DNA of 64,000 bases from Pseudomonadales bacterium (GTDB lineage Bacteria > Pseudomonadota > Gammaproteobacteria > Pseudomonadales > Ketobacteraceae): assembly GCA_002708905.1 (NCBI GenBank), contig PAPM01000034.1, positions 186,001 to 250,000 of the forward strand, written 5' to 3'. The position numbers were made by a program, and so were the translations under genes. Positions 1 through 9,889 of the stretch are shown here, one piece after another (the stretch's first letter is position 1; every line of letters begins with the position of its first letter). Below the pieces are notes generated by a model. That model made no database searches. It was not told the origin of the DNA and saw only the letters and a program-made list of their open reading frames with translations.

Positions 1-669
1 TTGCCTGCCGGAGTTCTGCAACAACTGATGCTGAAGCGGTTGGGGGAAATCACTGAGCTGGACGACATCCAACTGACACCAGCGCCGCCGGAACCGCTGC
101 ACCAGGGCCCGGACTATTCCGACTACCCGGAAATAGAGGGGTTGCAATCTGACCAGCCACCCCCATATCACGACTATGACAGCGGTCATGGCCCGGGACA
201 AACAGACACGGGCAAACCCGGTAAGCGGCAACCAATCAAGCGCAAAGCCCTGCAGAAAACCAAACACCGGGATGAACTCTCCCTGGTGGATGCGACTATT
301 CGCATGCTGCTGAACGCGCCACGGCAGGCGGCTGCCCTTTCCCTGCCGGACGAACTGCAGGGACTACAACTGCCAAGAATGGCTACACTACTGGAACTAT
401 TTGAATTTATTAAGCAAAAACCAGACGCCTCCACGGCCTCCATACTTGGGCATTGGCAGAACCGGGAAGACGGGGACACTATTTTCAAGCTGGCGGCCAA
501 GGAGTTTCTGCTCCCCAACGACGAGCAGAGCCCGGAACTGAGTGATGCCGTCAGGCGGCTTTATTTGCAAAAAGTGGAGCAGGACCTGGATCAAATCATC
601 GCCGACGGCGTCAAAGACAAGAACAAGTTCAAAGAGCTACTACACTTACAGAAAGAATTGTCTAAATAA
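1..669 (+). CDS. dnaG: DNA primase, C-terminal part (partial at window edge)
   Basis: This is the C-terminal 222 residues of DNA primase, cut by the window start; the TTG at base 1 is simply the edge of the window, not a start. The stretch near residues 1-25 (PAGVLQQLMLKRLGEI) resembles the end of the TOPRIM/linker region of DnaG, and the last ~130 residues, mostly helical and charged, correspond to the C-terminal domain that binds the replicative helicase DnaB. The zinc-binding and catalytic domains lie outside the window. The linker (residues ~28-80) is rich in Pro, Asp and Gly and probably disordered. Position directly before rpoD matches the conserved rpsU-dnaG-rpoD macromolecular synthesis locus, which supports the call although the catalytic part is unseen. 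Confidence 0.9.
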   Translation: MPAGVLQQLMLKRLGEITELDDIQLTPAPPEPLHQGPDYSDYPEIEGLQSDQPPPYHDYDSGHGPGQTDTGKPGKRQPIKRKALQKTKHRDELSLVDATIRMLLNAPRQAAALSLPDELQGLQLPRMATLLELFEFIKQKPDASTASILGHWQNREDGDTIFKLAAKEFLLPNDEQSPELSDAVRRLYLQKVEQDLDQIIADGVKDKNKFKELLHLQKELSK

Positions 670-787
670 TCATCGTTTTTGATGAGCATGGAGGCGTTAC
701 TACTGCCTACCAAGCATCACCGAGAGGCCTGAAATGTAAGTATTTATTACCAATAATATCGAGCCAATAAACTCCGCGGGCTGCCGG

Positions 788-816
788 TAGCAACGGCATG
801 CCTTACCCTGTATAAT
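788..816 (+). promoter_or_regulatory. Candidate sigma-70 promoter for rpoD
   Basis: A perfect -10 hexamer (TATAAT, 811-816) lies 38 bases before the rpoD ATG. The best-spaced -35 (TAGCAA, 788-793, 17-base spacer) is weak, matching consensus at three of six bases. It would give rpoD its own transcript besides read-through from dnaG, as known in other gammaproteobacteria. Confidence 0.5.
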
Positions 817-853
817 GCCGCGTTCTTCGCGCACCAGACGGAATGGGCATTTC

Positions 854-2719
854 ATGACCTCCAATACTGAACAGCAAAAGTCCCAGCTAAAACAACTGAT
901 TACCAAAGGTAAGGAACAAGGCTTCCTAACCTATGCAGAGGTGAATGATCACCTGCCGGCTGACATCACCGACCCGGATCAGATCGAAGATATCATTGGT
1001 ATGATCAATGATATGGGTATTCCTGTGCATGAAGTAGCACCGGAAACAGATGAACTGTTGCTCAACGACAACGCCAATAGTACCGATGAGGATGCTGCTG
1101 AAGAAGCTGCCGCCGCACTGGCCTCTGTAGAGAGCGAGCCCGGTCGCACCACCGACCCCGTACGTATGTACATGCGTGAAATGGGTACCGTGGAACTGCT
1201 GACCCGGGAAGGCGAAATCGTTATCGCCAAGCGAATTGAAGAAGGCATTCGCGAAGTGATGCACGCCCTGGCCTACTGGCCCGGCTGCATTGACACCGTG
1301 CTCTCAGAATACCGCCGGGTTACCGAAAACGAAGAAGGCCGTATCTCTGACGTCATCTCCGGCTTCATCTCTGAAGAAGACGAAATCGCATCTCCTACTC
1401 CCGTCAACCAGGCGCCAGAGGCCCCTGCAAAAGATGACAGCGATGACGAAGATGAGGACGAAGATTCCGACGACGACAGTGACGATTCCAGTGACGACAA
1501 CGATATCGATCCGGAGCTGGCGAAAGAAAAATTCGACGAACTGGAATCCCTGTACAAGAAAGCAGAAGCCGCCATTGCCAAGCACGGACGTGAATCCAAA
1601 CGGGCCGAAACCGCACTGGGCAAACTGGCTGACCATTTTGTTACTTTCAAACTGGTACCCCGTCTGTTTGAGCAGGTTGAAAACGAAATTCGTGACACCC
1701 TGGTGGCGATTCGCGCTTCCGAGCGCACCATCATGAACAACTGTATCCGTCTGGCTAAAATGCCGCGGAAAGAGTTCATCAAGAGTTTCCCCGGCAACGA
1801 AGTGGACCTGGAGTGGATCGACCAACACATCAGTTCCGGCAAGGCCTACTCTGAAGGTCTCGCCAACGTGCGCCCGGAAGTTCTACGTGCCCAGCGCCGC
1901 ATGGTACAGCTGCAGGAACACATCACCTTGACCATCCCCGAGATCAAGGAAGTCAACCGCCGCATGTCCATTGGTGAGGCAAAAGCACGCCGCGCTAAGA
2001 AGGAAATGGTGGAAGCCAACCTGCGTCTGGTTATCTCGATCGCCAAGAAATACACCAACCGTGGTCTGCAGTTCCTGGATCTGATTCAGGAAGGCAACAT
2101 CGGCTTGATGAAAGCGGTGGACAAATTCGAATACCGTCGCGGCTACAAGTTCTCTACCTATGCAACCTGGTGGATTCGTCAGGCCATCACCCGCTCCATC
2201 GCGGACCAGGCCCGTACCATTCGTATTCCGGTACACATGATCGAAACCATCAACAAGCTTAACCGGGTATCCCGCCAGATGTTGCAGGAAATGGGTCGCG
2301 AACCCACACCTGAGGAATTGGGCGTGCGCTTGGAAATGCCGGAAGACAAGGTACGCAAAGTCCTCAAGATTGCGAAGGAACCCATCTCCATGGAAACCCC
2401 CATTGGCGATGACGAAGATTCGCATCTGGGCGACTTTATCGAGGACGCCACCATCGATTCACCGGTGGATTCCGCGACCATCGAGGGCTTGCAGGAGGCC
2501 ACCCGCGAAGTACTGGCCGGCCTCACCGCCCGTGAAGCCAAAGTACTCAGCATGCGCTTCGGTATCGATATGAACACCGACCACACCCTGGAAGAAGTGG
2601 GCAAACAGTTTGATGTAACCCGGGAACGGATTCGTCAGATCGAAGCCAAAGCCCTGCGCAAATTGCGGCACCCCAGCCGCTCAGAACACCTGCGCAGCTT
2701 CCTGGACAGTGAAAACTAA
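854..2719 (+). CDS. rpoD: RNA polymerase primary sigma factor RpoD (sigma-70)
   Basis: The product is the housekeeping sigma factor, 621 residues from the ATG at 854; an in-frame upstream ATG at 815 would add 13 residues with no counterpart in other RpoD proteins. Region 1.1 opens with [20 protein letters not shown], region 1.2 carries [20 protein letters not shown], and a long Asp/Glu/Ser tract (residues ~195-215) marks the non-conserved insert typical of proteobacterial RpoD. Regions 2.1-2.4 include [19 protein letters not shown] and [20 protein letters not shown] (-10 recognition and melting), and region 4.2 ends with [20 protein letters not shown] (-35 recognition). Length and sequence are close to the E. 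coli and Pseudomonas proteins. It follows dnaG and precedes a tRNA gene. Confidence 0.99.
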   Translation: MTSNTEQQKSQLKQLITKGKEQGFLTYAEVNDHLPADITDPDQIEDIIGMINDMGIPVHEVAPETDELLLNDNANSTDEDAAEEAAAALASVESEPGRTTDPVRMYMREMGTVELLTREGEIVIAKRIEEGIREVMHALAYWPGCIDTVLSEYRRVTENEEGRISDVISGFISEEDEIASPTPVNQAPEAPAKDDSDDEDEDEDSDDDSDDSSDDNDIDPELAKEKFDELESLYKKAEAAIAKHGRESKRAETALGKLADHFVTFKLVPRLFEQVENEIRDTLVAIRASERTIMNNCIRLAKMPRKEFIKSFPGNEVDLEWIDQHISSGKAYSEGLANVRPEVLRAQRRMVQLQEHITLTIPEIKEVNRRMSIGEAKARRAKKEMVEANLRLVISIAKKYTNRGLQFLDLIQEGNIGLMKAVDKFEYRRGYKFSTYATWWIRQAITRSIADQARTIRIPVHMIETINKLNRVSRQMLQEMGREPTPEELGVRLEMPEDKVRKVLKIAKEPISMETPIGDDEDSHLGDFIEDATIDSPVDSATIEGLQEATREVLAGLTAREAKVLSMRFGIDMNTDHTLEEVGKQFDVTRERIRQIEAKALRKLRHPSRSEHLRSFLDSEN

Positions 2720-2725
2720 AAGCGT

Positions 2726-2760
2726 TTGGCGCCATTATTGAATCCTCGTATAATGGCGCC
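2726..2760 (+). promoter_or_regulatory. tRNA promoter embedded in a perfect inverted repeat
   Basis: A near-consensus promoter (-35 TTGGCG at 2726-2731, exact 17-base spacer, -10 TATAAT at 2749-2754) ends 16 bases before the tRNA. The same bases form a perfect 11-bp inverted repeat (GGCGCCATTAT at 2728-2738 against ATAATGGCGCC at 2750-2760, 11-base loop). No T-run follows, so as an rpoD terminator it would be a weak one; the promoter reading is stronger. Confidence 0.7.
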
Positions 2761-2770
2761 CTCCTCTTGT

Positions 2771-2847
2771 GGGCCTATAGCTCAGTTGGTTAGAGCATCC
2801 GACTCATAATCGGCAGGTCGCAGGTTCAAGTCCTGCTGGGCCCACCA
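2771..2847 (+). tRNA. tRNA with CAT anticodon (Met elongator or lysidine-type Ile2)
   Basis: A 77-base cloverleaf with encoded CCA. The acceptor stem GGGCCTA pairs with TGGGCCC, the discriminator base is A, the D-loop has AGTTGGTTAGA, the anticodon CAT is at 2805-2807 in the loop CTCATAA, and the T-arm contains GGTTCAAGTCC. The paired first base of the acceptor stem rules out initiator tRNA. A CAT-anticodon tRNA after rpoD is also seen in pseudomonads, where lysidine modification often makes it an AUA-reading Ile tRNA; the sequence alone does not settle Met against Ile. Confidence 0.93.
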
Positions 2848-3068
2848 TTTTTTGCAAGATCACAACACCCGTTATCGATACCTAAGCTTGTCCCCCACGC
2901 CCCAGCCAAAATCACGGTAACATTCCCACCCTATCTAGCCGCAAATCACTGGTTTTGTATTAAAGCCCGGGCAGCTTCTGTTTCCATTACTGTGAAGCCG
3001 TCTTTTAAAGAAGCATAATAGATACTATGCTTTCCTGTTGAGCAACTGTCTTCCAAAGGTAATGCATT

Positions 3069-4169
3069 ATGCGTCTGAAAAATAGAAAAGGCCTTCAATT
3101 GTTATTAGTGATCGCTTTTCTATTGGTAGCAAGTGAAATTGCAAGCCGTGGGTACGAGGATTTTTATAGAGGCAAAATGTTACACGCCAAAATCAAGAAC
3201 CCTCATGGGACCGGGTCACACCGGCTAATGTCGGATAAAGTGTTTCATTTGAATGTTTCCGGCAGCCCTATCGAAATCAACCTTAACTCACACGGCATGA
3301 ATTGGCATGAAATAGATCACGACAAAGCAAGAAAGCGCATCGCCATAGTTGGCGACTCTTTTACTTTGGGATGTTGGTCTTCTACCTACAAAAGCAGTTT
3401 TGCCGGTGTTTTTGAATCGATGCTAGACCAATCAGAATTTGAAGTACTGAATTTTGGAGTAGGTGGTTATGGATATGATGATATAGAACTACAGATTTCC
3501 GAAGACATTCTCGCTTATGAGCCTGATATCGTAATACTGGCTTCATACGATGGGAATGATTTCAGAGATACCTATTTAGGGTTAAATAAATATAAAATTA
3601 TAAATAATGATTTTGTTTGGAATGACGACGTTTTGAAAGAAAAAATTCCAGAACAGTATCTCCCCCAAAAAAAGCATTCCGTTATTGAGAGGCTTTCAAT
3701 TGTCAGAAACGTTAGAACCCTCTTAGACCCGATAAAAAAAGGTGAGCTTTTTGATGAGCTAACAATTGATTCGAGTTTCTTGGCAGAAAACTTTTGGTCT
3801 CAAAAAGAATACCCAGAGCTTGCAGTTGAAGCGCGAGACTTGTCTCTTCACACCCTCACAAGTATTTTGGAAAAATTACAAAAGTCGGGTGTCCAATTCG
3901 CCATCGTCAGCCTCCCTTATAAAGAACAAATATATGTAGATTCTGTCGAAAACAGTATTTACAGCATTGATTATCCGCAACTTTATGTCGAAGAGTTTGC
4001 CAAATCCAACTCCATCCCCTATTTAGACGTTCTGCCTGCTCTACGAAACTATGTTCGTTCACATGACGAGCCAATCTTTCATAAATACAGTAATGCTCTA
4101 AATGATACAGGGCATAGAGTTATTGGTGAACAGATCGCGCTTTGGGCTAAGAACAACGTAATAAACTGA
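3069..4169 (+). CDS. SGNH/GDSL-fold hydrolase-like membrane-anchored protein
   Basis: The 366-residue product has a single hydrophobic N-terminal segment (residues ~8-24) that could be an uncleaved anchor or signal peptide, then an SGNH-hydrolase pattern: block I IAIVGDSFTLG (GDS at 95-97, Ser as nucleophile), a GND triplet in ASYDGNDFRD (block III) and a C-terminal DTGH (Asp346, His349) fitting the DxxH of block V. Proteins of this type deacetylate or transfer acyl groups on extracellular glycans, or act as lipases; the substrate is not evident. The gene is clearly richer in A+T than its neighbours and uses AT-rich codons, which suggests acquisition by transfer next to the tRNA. It stands alone between the tRNA and nrtR. 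Confidence 0.7.
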   Translation: MRLKNRKGLQLLLVIAFLLVASEIASRGYEDFYRGKMLHAKIKNPHGTGSHRLMSDKVFHLNVSGSPIEINLNSHGMNWHEIDHDKARKRIAIVGDSFTLGCWSSTYKSSFAGVFESMLDQSEFEVLNFGVGGYGYDDIELQISEDILAYEPDIVILASYDGNDFRDTYLGLNKYKIINNDFVWNDDVLKEKIPEQYLPQKKHSVIERLSIVRNVRTLLDPIKKGELFDELTIDSSFLAENFWSQKEYPELAVEARDLSLHTLTSILEKLQKSGVQFAIVSLPYKEQIYVDSVENSIYSIDYPQLYVEEFAKSNSIPYLDVLPALRNYVRSHDEPIFHKYSNALNDTGHRVIGEQIALWAKNNVIN

Positions 4170-4296
4170 CATAGCATGGAGGCTTTCGCTAACTTAATCG
4201 ATTGCTTCGATGTCTTGGAGTATGCCCAAAACAGCGCACATTCAAACTGCCGTCCTAGCTACAACGATGGTATTAATTAGTTAAACGGATAACACA

Positions 4297-5031
4297 TTGG
4301 ATACCTTCGATACCGAAAAAGAGTTCCTGGCTTCCTACAATATTCATGATTTTGATGTCCCGCTCTGTACGGTGGACATGTGCATTTTCACGGTTAAAGA
4401 TGAACAGTTACAAGTGCTGCTCACCAAACGGGGACATTTTCCAAAGAAGAATCAATGGGCTTTACCGGGCGGCTTTATTGATCAAAGCAAGGATAAGAAT
4501 CTGGATGAAACCGCTTTTCGCAAGCTCAGGGAGAAAACCGGTGTAGCATCACCCTATCTGGAACAAGTGGCAACTATTGGCGGCAGCAAACGTGACCCCA
4601 GAGGCTGGGCGCTTACGGTTTTATATTTTGCATTGATCCCACACGAAGACACAGAATTGAAAGTCGATGCCAGTTCTCTAGAGGTTTCATGGGTACCCAT
4701 CGACCACGCCATGTCTTTAAAACTGGCCTTCGACCACAATGAGTTGTTAAAGCTCAGCAAAGAAAGGTTGCGCAGCAAGGTGCTTTATACTTCGTTACCG
4801 GTACACCTTTTGAATGAAACATTTACCCTGCCTTTGCTGCAAAAAACCTATGAAATCATTCTAAACACGCCACTTCAAAAGAAGTCATTTCGCAAGCGTT
4901 TTCTCGATGCTGGCATCATTGAGGAGACGGGTGAAAAGGAACCTGGTGTTTCCAAGCCTGCGCTACTTTACCGGCTCGTAGACAGCAACAAAGTGCACGT
5001 TTTTCCCCGGACTTTGGAAAGCGCCACTTGA
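4297..5031 (+). CDS. nrtR: NrtR-family Nudix-related transcriptional regulator of NAD metabolism
   Basis: The 244-residue protein joins an N-terminal Nudix-like domain (residues ~20-150) to a C-terminal winged helix (residues ~160-235, LLQKTYEIILN followed by a basic FRKRF). The Nudix box (58-83) has lost canonical acidic residues: its core reads RKLREKTG rather than REUxEExG. This is the NrtR signature, in which the domain senses ADP-ribose or related NAD metabolites instead of hydrolysing them. The opening (FDTEKEFLASY, VPLCTVDMCIFTV) also fits NrtR. The start is taken as the TTG at 4297 because the first ATG (codon 28) would remove conserved sequence; a weak GGAT lies upstream. NrtR usually represses NAD salvage genes, and a nadM-nadV pair lies 38 kb away in this window. 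Catalytic Nudix activity cannot be excluded. Confidence 0.82.
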   Translation: MDTFDTEKEFLASYNIHDFDVPLCTVDMCIFTVKDEQLQVLLTKRGHFPKKNQWALPGGFIDQSKDKNLDETAFRKLREKTGVASPYLEQVATIGGSKRDPRGWALTVLYFALIPHEDTELKVDASSLEVSWVPIDHAMSLKLAFDHNELLKLSKERLRSKVLYTSLPVHLLNETFTLPLLQKTYEIILNTPLQKKSFRKRFLDAGIIEETGEKEPGVSKPALLYRLVDSNKVHVFPRTLESAT

Positions 5032-5053
5032 CCAGCAAACAATATTTAATCCT

Positions 5054-6514
5054 CTATCCAATATTAAAATCATTCCAGCGAGGTTGACGCATCATCTCCT
5101 GGAATTTGCCGATGGATAGCGGCCATATGGTGAGACGGCCCTGAGGATCGATATACCAGCTTTGGCAACCCCTTCCCATCCAGATAGTGTTTTGTGCATG
5201 CTGTTGCAAGTCGGCATTGTCCCGGTCAGTTGCGAGGCGCTTGGGTGTTAATGTTTTTGTTCCACCCCGGATGATTTTATGCAACAACTGCATAAGATAA
5301 TCGCATTGCATCTCAGCAATTTTAATCAGGGAGAAGTTTCCGATGGGACTGTGTGGACCCTGCACCATGAAAAAATTGGGAAAATCCGGTAGTGCCATGG
5401 TCTTGTAGGCTTTCAGCCCATCCGCCCAGTATTGATCCAGCGTAATACCGTTTTCACCCACCAACTTGATAGGCCGTACGTAATTTTGAGCTTTGAAACC
5501 GGTGGCCAGAACCATCACATCCACTTCATGTAACGTGCTATCTTTGGTGCGGACACCATTGGCCTCGATGCACTCAATGCCATCAGTGACCAGCTCTGTT
5601 TGTGGTTGCTGCATGGCGTTATAGAATCCGTCGGACAAAATAAAGCGCTTGCAGCCGAAGGGAAAATCCGGCGTCAGGCGACGACGCAACGCCGGGTCTT
5701 TAACACTTTTTAGATGACGTTCGGCAATCAAACGAAAAGCGTTGATGAACAACACCCGATCTTTGCCAAACCCGCCGCCAAGAATACCGTGATACACATC
5801 GTCGTATCGCTTATGCAGCCATTGTGCTGTGAACGGCAGGCGCCGCATAATGGACTTCGGCCATTCCGAATAGCGGGCATCGAATGCCGGCAATACCCAC
5901 TGGGCGGTACGCTGAAACAGCTTCAATTCGGCGACCTGGTCCACCAAGCCACACAGAATCTGTACCGCGGTTGAGCCGGTCCCAATCACCGCCACCCGCT
6001 TTCCTTTCACAGGCACGTTATGATCCCAACGGGCACTATGGAACATGGCACCTTCAAAGCGATCCAAACCGGGGATGTCCGGATAGTTGGGTTGATGCAG
6101 CACGCCCACGGCGGAAATCAGAATATCCGCCTGAATCTGCTCGCCGGCCTTAGTGGTGATCACCCAACTTGCGTCACCATAGACGGCAGTATCCACTTCC
6201 TGGTTGAAACGTACGTAATCACGCAGGCCGTATTTCTGAAACACGCGCAGGAAATACGCCTGGATTTCGTCGCCATGGGCATAGCGGTGGGAGCACTCAG
6301 GATTCGGCTCAAAGGAATAGGTATACAGATAGCCCGGTACATCGCAGGCCAAGCCGGGGTAGGTATTGTCCCGCCAGGTACCACCTGCCGAACCGGCCTT
6401 TTCCAAGATCTCAAAATCGGTAATGCCCGCCTCCAGCAGTCGGATTGCCACCAACATGCCGGACATGCCGGCACCGATAATGACAATTTTCTTCTTTCTG
6501 TTAGATGCGATCAT
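5054..6514 (-). CDS. Flavin-containing monooxygenase, Baeyer-Villiger type
   Basis: The 486-residue protein has two Rossmann dinucleotide motifs, GAGMSG (residues 14-19, FAD) and GTGSTA (178-183, NADPH), and between them the Baeyer-Villiger fingerprint FEGAMFHSARWD (153-164), matching FxGxxxHxxxW(P/D) with Asp at the last position. Such enzymes insert oxygen next to a carbonyl, turning ketones into esters, or hydroxylate long alkanes as in AlmA-like relatives; the substrate cannot be read here. The start is placed at the ATG at 6514, which has GGAGAG just upstream, rather than the ATG seven codons earlier. It converges with nrtR. Lipid genes downstream make a role in hydrocarbon or ketone breakdown plausible, by inference. 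Confidence 0.85.
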   Translation of the reverse strand: MIASNRKKKIVIIGAGMSGMLVAIRLLEAGITDFEILEKAGSAGGTWRDNTYPGLACDVPGYLYTYSFEPNPECSHRYAHGDEIQAYFLRVFQKYGLRDYVRFNQEVDTAVYGDASWVITTKAGEQIQADILISAVGVLHQPNYPDIPGLDRFEGAMFHSARWDHNVPVKGKRVAVIGTGSTAVQILCGLVDQVAELKLFQRTAQWVLPAFDARYSEWPKSIMRRLPFTAQWLHKRYDDVYHGILGGGFGKDRVLFINAFRLIAERHLKSVKDPALRRRLTPDFPFGCKRFILSDGFYNAMQQPQTELVTDGIECIEANGVRTKDSTLHEVDVMVLATGFKAQNYVRPIKLVGENGITLDQYWADGLKAYKTMALPDFPNFFMVQGPHSPIGNFSLIKIAEMQCDYLMQLLHKIIRGGTKTLTPKRLATDRDNADLQQHAQNTIWMGRGCQSWYIDPQGRLTIWPLSIGKFQEMMRQPRWNDFNIG

Positions 6515-6719
6515 TTTGGCTCTCCGGTCAACCACTTACACCGCTAGGTTAGCCAGCCGCCATAGCGGACACATTGGCCAGAAACAACACAAATCCACTC
6601 ACTTATGGCTAAACCCGGCAATATCCTGTAGTCTGCAGCGCCGCTGTGTTGTCAGCCTGACTTACGGTCCCCTGGCTTGTCGTCACAGCATTTTATTGTC
6701 ACAGGAAACGTAGCTATAT

Positions 6720-8141
6720 ATGAGTTTTACCTTACTGGGTTTGTCTCCTTCCATATTGAAAGCGGTCGCTGAAGAAGGCTATACCGTGCCATCCCCCATC
6801 CAAGCCCAGGCTATTCCGGCTGTACTGGAAGGCCGGGATGTGATGGCGGCGGCGCAGACGGGCACCGGCAAGACGGCTGGCTTTACCCTGCCGATCCTGC
6901 AGCGCCTCTCGCAGGGAGATGCAGCCAAACCCAACCAAGCCAGAGTTCTGGTCCTGACGCCCACCCGGGAACTCGCGGCGCAGGTAGGCGACAGTGTGGC
7001 AACCTATGGCAAGTACCTGCCGTTACGCTCCACCGTGGTGTTTGGCGGTGTCAAGATCAACCCCCAGATGAAGAAGCTGCGTGGCGGTGTCGATGTGTTG
7101 GTCGCCACACCGGGACGCCTGCTGGATCTGTATCAGCAGAACGCGATTCGCTTTGATCAGTTGGAAGTGTTGGTGCTGGATGAAGCAGACCGCATGCTGG
7201 ACATGGGCTTCATCCATGACATACGCAAAATACTGAACCTGTTGCCGCGCAAGCGCCAGAATCTGATGTTCTCTGCCACGTTTTCCGATGACATCCGGCA
7301 ACTGGCAAAAAGCATCGTACATAACCCGGTGGAAATCTCCGTCAGCCCCGCCAATACTACGGCCAATACGGTTGAACAGTGGATTTACCCCACCGACAAA
7401 AAGAAAAAAGCACGGCTGTTGTTGGAGTTAATACGCGAGCACCAATGGCAACAGGTACTGGTATTCACCAAAACCAAGCGCGGCGCCAACCAGCTCACTG
7501 CCTACCTGGAAACCCAGGGTGTCACTGCGCTCGCAATTCATGGCAACAAAAGCCAGGGCGCCCGTACCAAAGCGTTGGCAAACTTCAAGGACGGCTCCAT
7601 ACGGGTGCTGGTAGCCACTGACATCGCTGCCCGCGGCCTGGATATTGATCGCCTACCCCAGGTAGTCAATTATGAACTGCCCAATGTTCCGGAAGACTAT
7701 GTGCACCGCATCGGCAGAACCGGGCGGGCCGGCGCGGTAGGCCATGCGATTTCATTGGTGTGTGCAGACGAGGCAGATCAGCTGTTTGCCATAGAGCGGC
7801 TGATCAATCGTCATCTTGAACGTAATCAGGTTGCCGGCTTTGCACCGGTGCACGAGATTGGAGACTCCCCCAAGCTGCGTCCTCCGGGCCAGAAGAAAAA
7901 ACCCAAAAAACCGAAAAAGCCCAAACAAAACTCTGCTGAACAAAGTGCCACTGTCTCTAAAGCAAAACCGCAAACTCGAAGTAACACGAACGCTACAGAG
8001 AAGAACAGCAGCAAGCCACGCAAGCGTCGCAGCACAACTGCACAGGGAAAGTCAGCAGGTCCTGCAAAGAAACCAACCAAACCCGGCGGCGGCACCAGGC
8101 AAAAAGCGGATCCAAATGCTCCTTTCAGAAAACCTAACTAA
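6720..8141 (+). CDS. rhlE: ATP-dependent RNA helicase, DEAD-box, RhlE family
   Basis: The 473-residue product shows DEAD-box motifs in order: Q motif ([10 protein letters not shown]), motif [22 protein letters not shown], motif II DEAD in [13 protein letters not shown], motif III SAT, and [12 protein letters not shown]. The [19 protein letters not shown] opening fits RhlE. The C-terminal ~90 residues are a lysine- and proline-rich disordered tail ([11 protein letters not shown]) that probably adds RNA affinity. RhlE unwinds short RNA duplexes and takes part in ribosome assembly and RNA decay in the cytoplasm. It stands alone, converging with the acyl-CoA ligase, whose stop lies 6 bases away, with no room for a separate terminator. 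Confidence 0.93.
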   Translation: MSFTLLGLSPSILKAVAEEGYTVPSPIQAQAIPAVLEGRDVMAAAQTGTGKTAGFTLPILQRLSQGDAAKPNQARVLVLTPTRELAAQVGDSVATYGKYLPLRSTVVFGGVKINPQMKKLRGGVDVLVATPGRLLDLYQQNAIRFDQLEVLVLDEADRMLDMGFIHDIRKILNLLPRKRQNLMFSATFSDDIRQLAKSIVHNPVEISVSPANTTANTVEQWIYPTDKKKKARLLLELIREHQWQQVLVFTKTKRGANQLTAYLETQGVTALAIHGNKSQGARTKALANFKDGSIRVLVATDIAARGLDIDRLPQVVNYELPNVPEDYVHRIGRTGRAGAVGHAISLVCADEADQLFAIERLINRHLERNQVAGFAPVHEIGDSPKLRPPGQKKKPKKPKKPKQNSAEQSATVSKAKPQTRSNTNATEKNSSKPRKRRSTTAQGKSAGPAKKPTKPGGGTRQKADPNAPFRKPN

Positions 8142-8147
8142 TGGGGC

Positions 8148-9704
8148 TCAGTTGACCTGCCGTTCCTGCCCTTGCCAGTATATTTTGCGCAACTCGGTTT
8201 TTAATACTTTACCCGCACCGGACAAAGGCAAAGGTTCGGTGCGAAAGGTAATGCTCTTTGGCAATTTATAGCCCGCTATCCGGTCACGGCAATGGCTTAT
8301 GATTTCTTCTTCGCTGACTGTTGCTTCGGGCTTTAGTATCACAATGGCGTGCACTGCTTCTCCCCACTGCTCAGAGGGTATGCCAATCACGGCAACATCC
8401 TGCACCGCGTTGTGACTCATGACGGCATTTTCCACTTCCGTGGTAAAAACATTCTCCCCGCCGGTCACCACCATGTCCTTCACCCGGTCCACGATGTACA
8501 GATGCCCGGTTTCACTGAAGTAACCGGCATCGCCGGTATAGACCCATCCATCCCGCAGCGCTTTTTCTGTTTGATCCGGTTTGTTCCAATAGCCGATCAT
8601 GGTCTGAGGACCTCGCACAATCACTTCCCCGGCCTCACCCAGGTCACAATCGCTGCCATCCTCACGCACACATCGAATATCACTGATACTGGAAGGACGC
8701 CCGGCAGAACGCAACAGGTCACCGCCTTTAACGTGATCAGCCATCGGCAACAAGGTGGCAATGGGTGCCAATTCAGTCTGCCCGTATGCCTGTACCAGAC
8801 CAACGTTGGGCCACATATCCATGCACTGCTGCAACGTAGCCGCCGGCATGGGCGAGGCACCATAAAGAATCATTTCCAGAGACGACACATCGGTGTTGCA
8901 GGCATCGGGATGATTCAACAACATTTTGATCATGGCGGGAACAATCAGGGTATGGGTAATTCGCTCGCTCTGGATCAATTTTAAAACCTTGGCCGGATCA
9001 AACGACTGCACGATGACATGTGTACTACAGGTGAGCGTCGTCGACATGCTGCCCGCCAAATCTGCCATATGAAACATGGGAGCGGCGTGAAGATATCGGG
9101 ATTCCCTTTGCAGCCGAAACTCCGGTAGCGCCGACATGGCGCTGGCCCAGATTGCCCGATGAGACTGCATGACACCTTTGGGAAAGCCGGTGGTTCCCCC
9201 GGTATAAAATATACCTGCCATATCATCGCCACCCCGGTCACTTGCCGGAATGGCTTTGTGTTCAGCAATTAATTCCTCCATCGACAATGCCCATTCCGGA
9301 CATTCCTTGTCACCGATGTAGATTGCAGAACACAGATTCTGCAACGACGCTTGCATTAACCGCACCTGTTCAGTAAAAGCATCATCGAAGAATACCGCCC
9401 GAACATCCGCATCCTTCATCGCATATTCGTTTTCCGCCAGGACCCAACGAGTATTCAGCGGCACGGCACAACAACCGGCCCAGGGAATGGCAAACATTGC
9501 TTCGTAGTAATTGGAACAGTTCAGGCTAAGAATGGCGACGCGGTCAGATTCATTCAATTTCAGGCGCTTTAATGCACCGGCCAGACTGGCGATGCGATTT
9601 TTCACCTGCAGCCAGCTGCGACTACTTTCCTGGTAACGCAAGCACTCGCCATTTGGATTACAACGGGCTGCCCGTTCAATCATTCCCTGCAAAGAAATCG
9701 CCAT
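8148..9704 (-). CDS. AMP-dependent acyl-CoA synthetase/ligase
   Basis: The 518-residue enzyme belongs to the ANL superfamily, which activates carboxylic acids through an acyl-adenylate to acyl-CoA. The AMP-binding P-loop is IFYTGGTTGFPKGVMQSH, followed by YGQTEL and the hinge region YTGDAGYFSETGHLYIVDRVKDMVVTGGENV (split here only by prose), and a C-terminal lysine region ending YKLPKSITF...GAGKVLKTELR. Length and motifs fit medium or long-chain fatty-acyl-CoA ligases. The gene diverges from the wax ester synthase gene at 9890, which uses acyl-CoA as substrate, so the pair could supply and consume acyl-CoA. Chain length specificity is not visible. Confidence 0.85.
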   Translation of the reverse strand: MAISLQGMIERAARCNPNGECLRYQESSRSWLQVKNRIASLAGALKRLKLNESDRVAILSLNCSNYYEAMFAIPWAGCCAVPLNTRWVLAENEYAMKDADVRAVFFDDAFTEQVRLMQASLQNLCSAIYIGDKECPEWALSMEELIAEHKAIPASDRGGDDMAGIFYTGGTTGFPKGVMQSHRAIWASAMSALPEFRLQRESRYLHAAPMFHMADLAGSMSTTLTCSTHVIVQSFDPAKVLKLIQSERITHTLIVPAMIKMLLNHPDACNTDVSSLEMILYGASPMPAATLQQCMDMWPNVGLVQAYGQTELAPIATLLPMADHVKGGDLLRSAGRPSSISDIRCVREDGSDCDLGEAGEVIVRGPQTMIGYWNKPDQTEKALRDGWVYTGDAGYFSETGHLYIVDRVKDMVVTGGENVFTTEVENAVMSHNAVQDVAVIGIPSEQWGEAVHAIVILKPEATVSEEEIISHCRDRIAGYKLPKSITFRTEPLPLSGAGKVLKTELRKIYWQGQERQVN

Positions 9705-9743
9705 AATCCCAGCCTCCGATGGAACAATTTTTATCTATTTAAG

Positions 9744-9774
9744 TTGGGTAGATGCGTAATCCTAAATCTATAAT
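9744..9774 (+). promoter_or_regulatory. Candidate promoter and AT-rich inverted repeat upstream of WS/DGAT
   Basis: A perfect TATAAT (9769-9774) with a TTGGGT (9744-9749) at a long 19-base spacing lies 116 bases before the acyltransferase ATG. Just before its ribosome binding site is an AT-only inverted repeat (AAATAAAA at 9843-9850, TTTTATTT at 9855-9862), which could be a protein site or simply low-complexity sequence. Confidence 0.4.
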
Positions 9775-9889
9775 GGCAGGCATCGCTTGAAAAGATCGTA
9801 ACTTCATGTTTCTCTCAAAGCTTGGGACAAACCACTTATAGAAAATAAAAATAATTTTATTTGCGGAATGAAAAGGGAGTGTTCGATAT

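Noticed and set aside
1273-1842. Long minus-strand open frames across rpoD
   Set aside because: They are the antisense shadow of strongly conserved rpoD codons, low-complexity Ser-rich, without start signals.
3000-4300. Phage or integrative element at the tRNA
   Set aside because: No integrase gene and no repeat of the tRNA 3' end was found near the AT-rich gene; only base composition hints at transfer.
8349-8984. 211-residue plus-strand frame inside the acyl-CoA ligase
   Set aside because: His-rich antisense shadow of the AMP-binding enzyme, no ribosome site.
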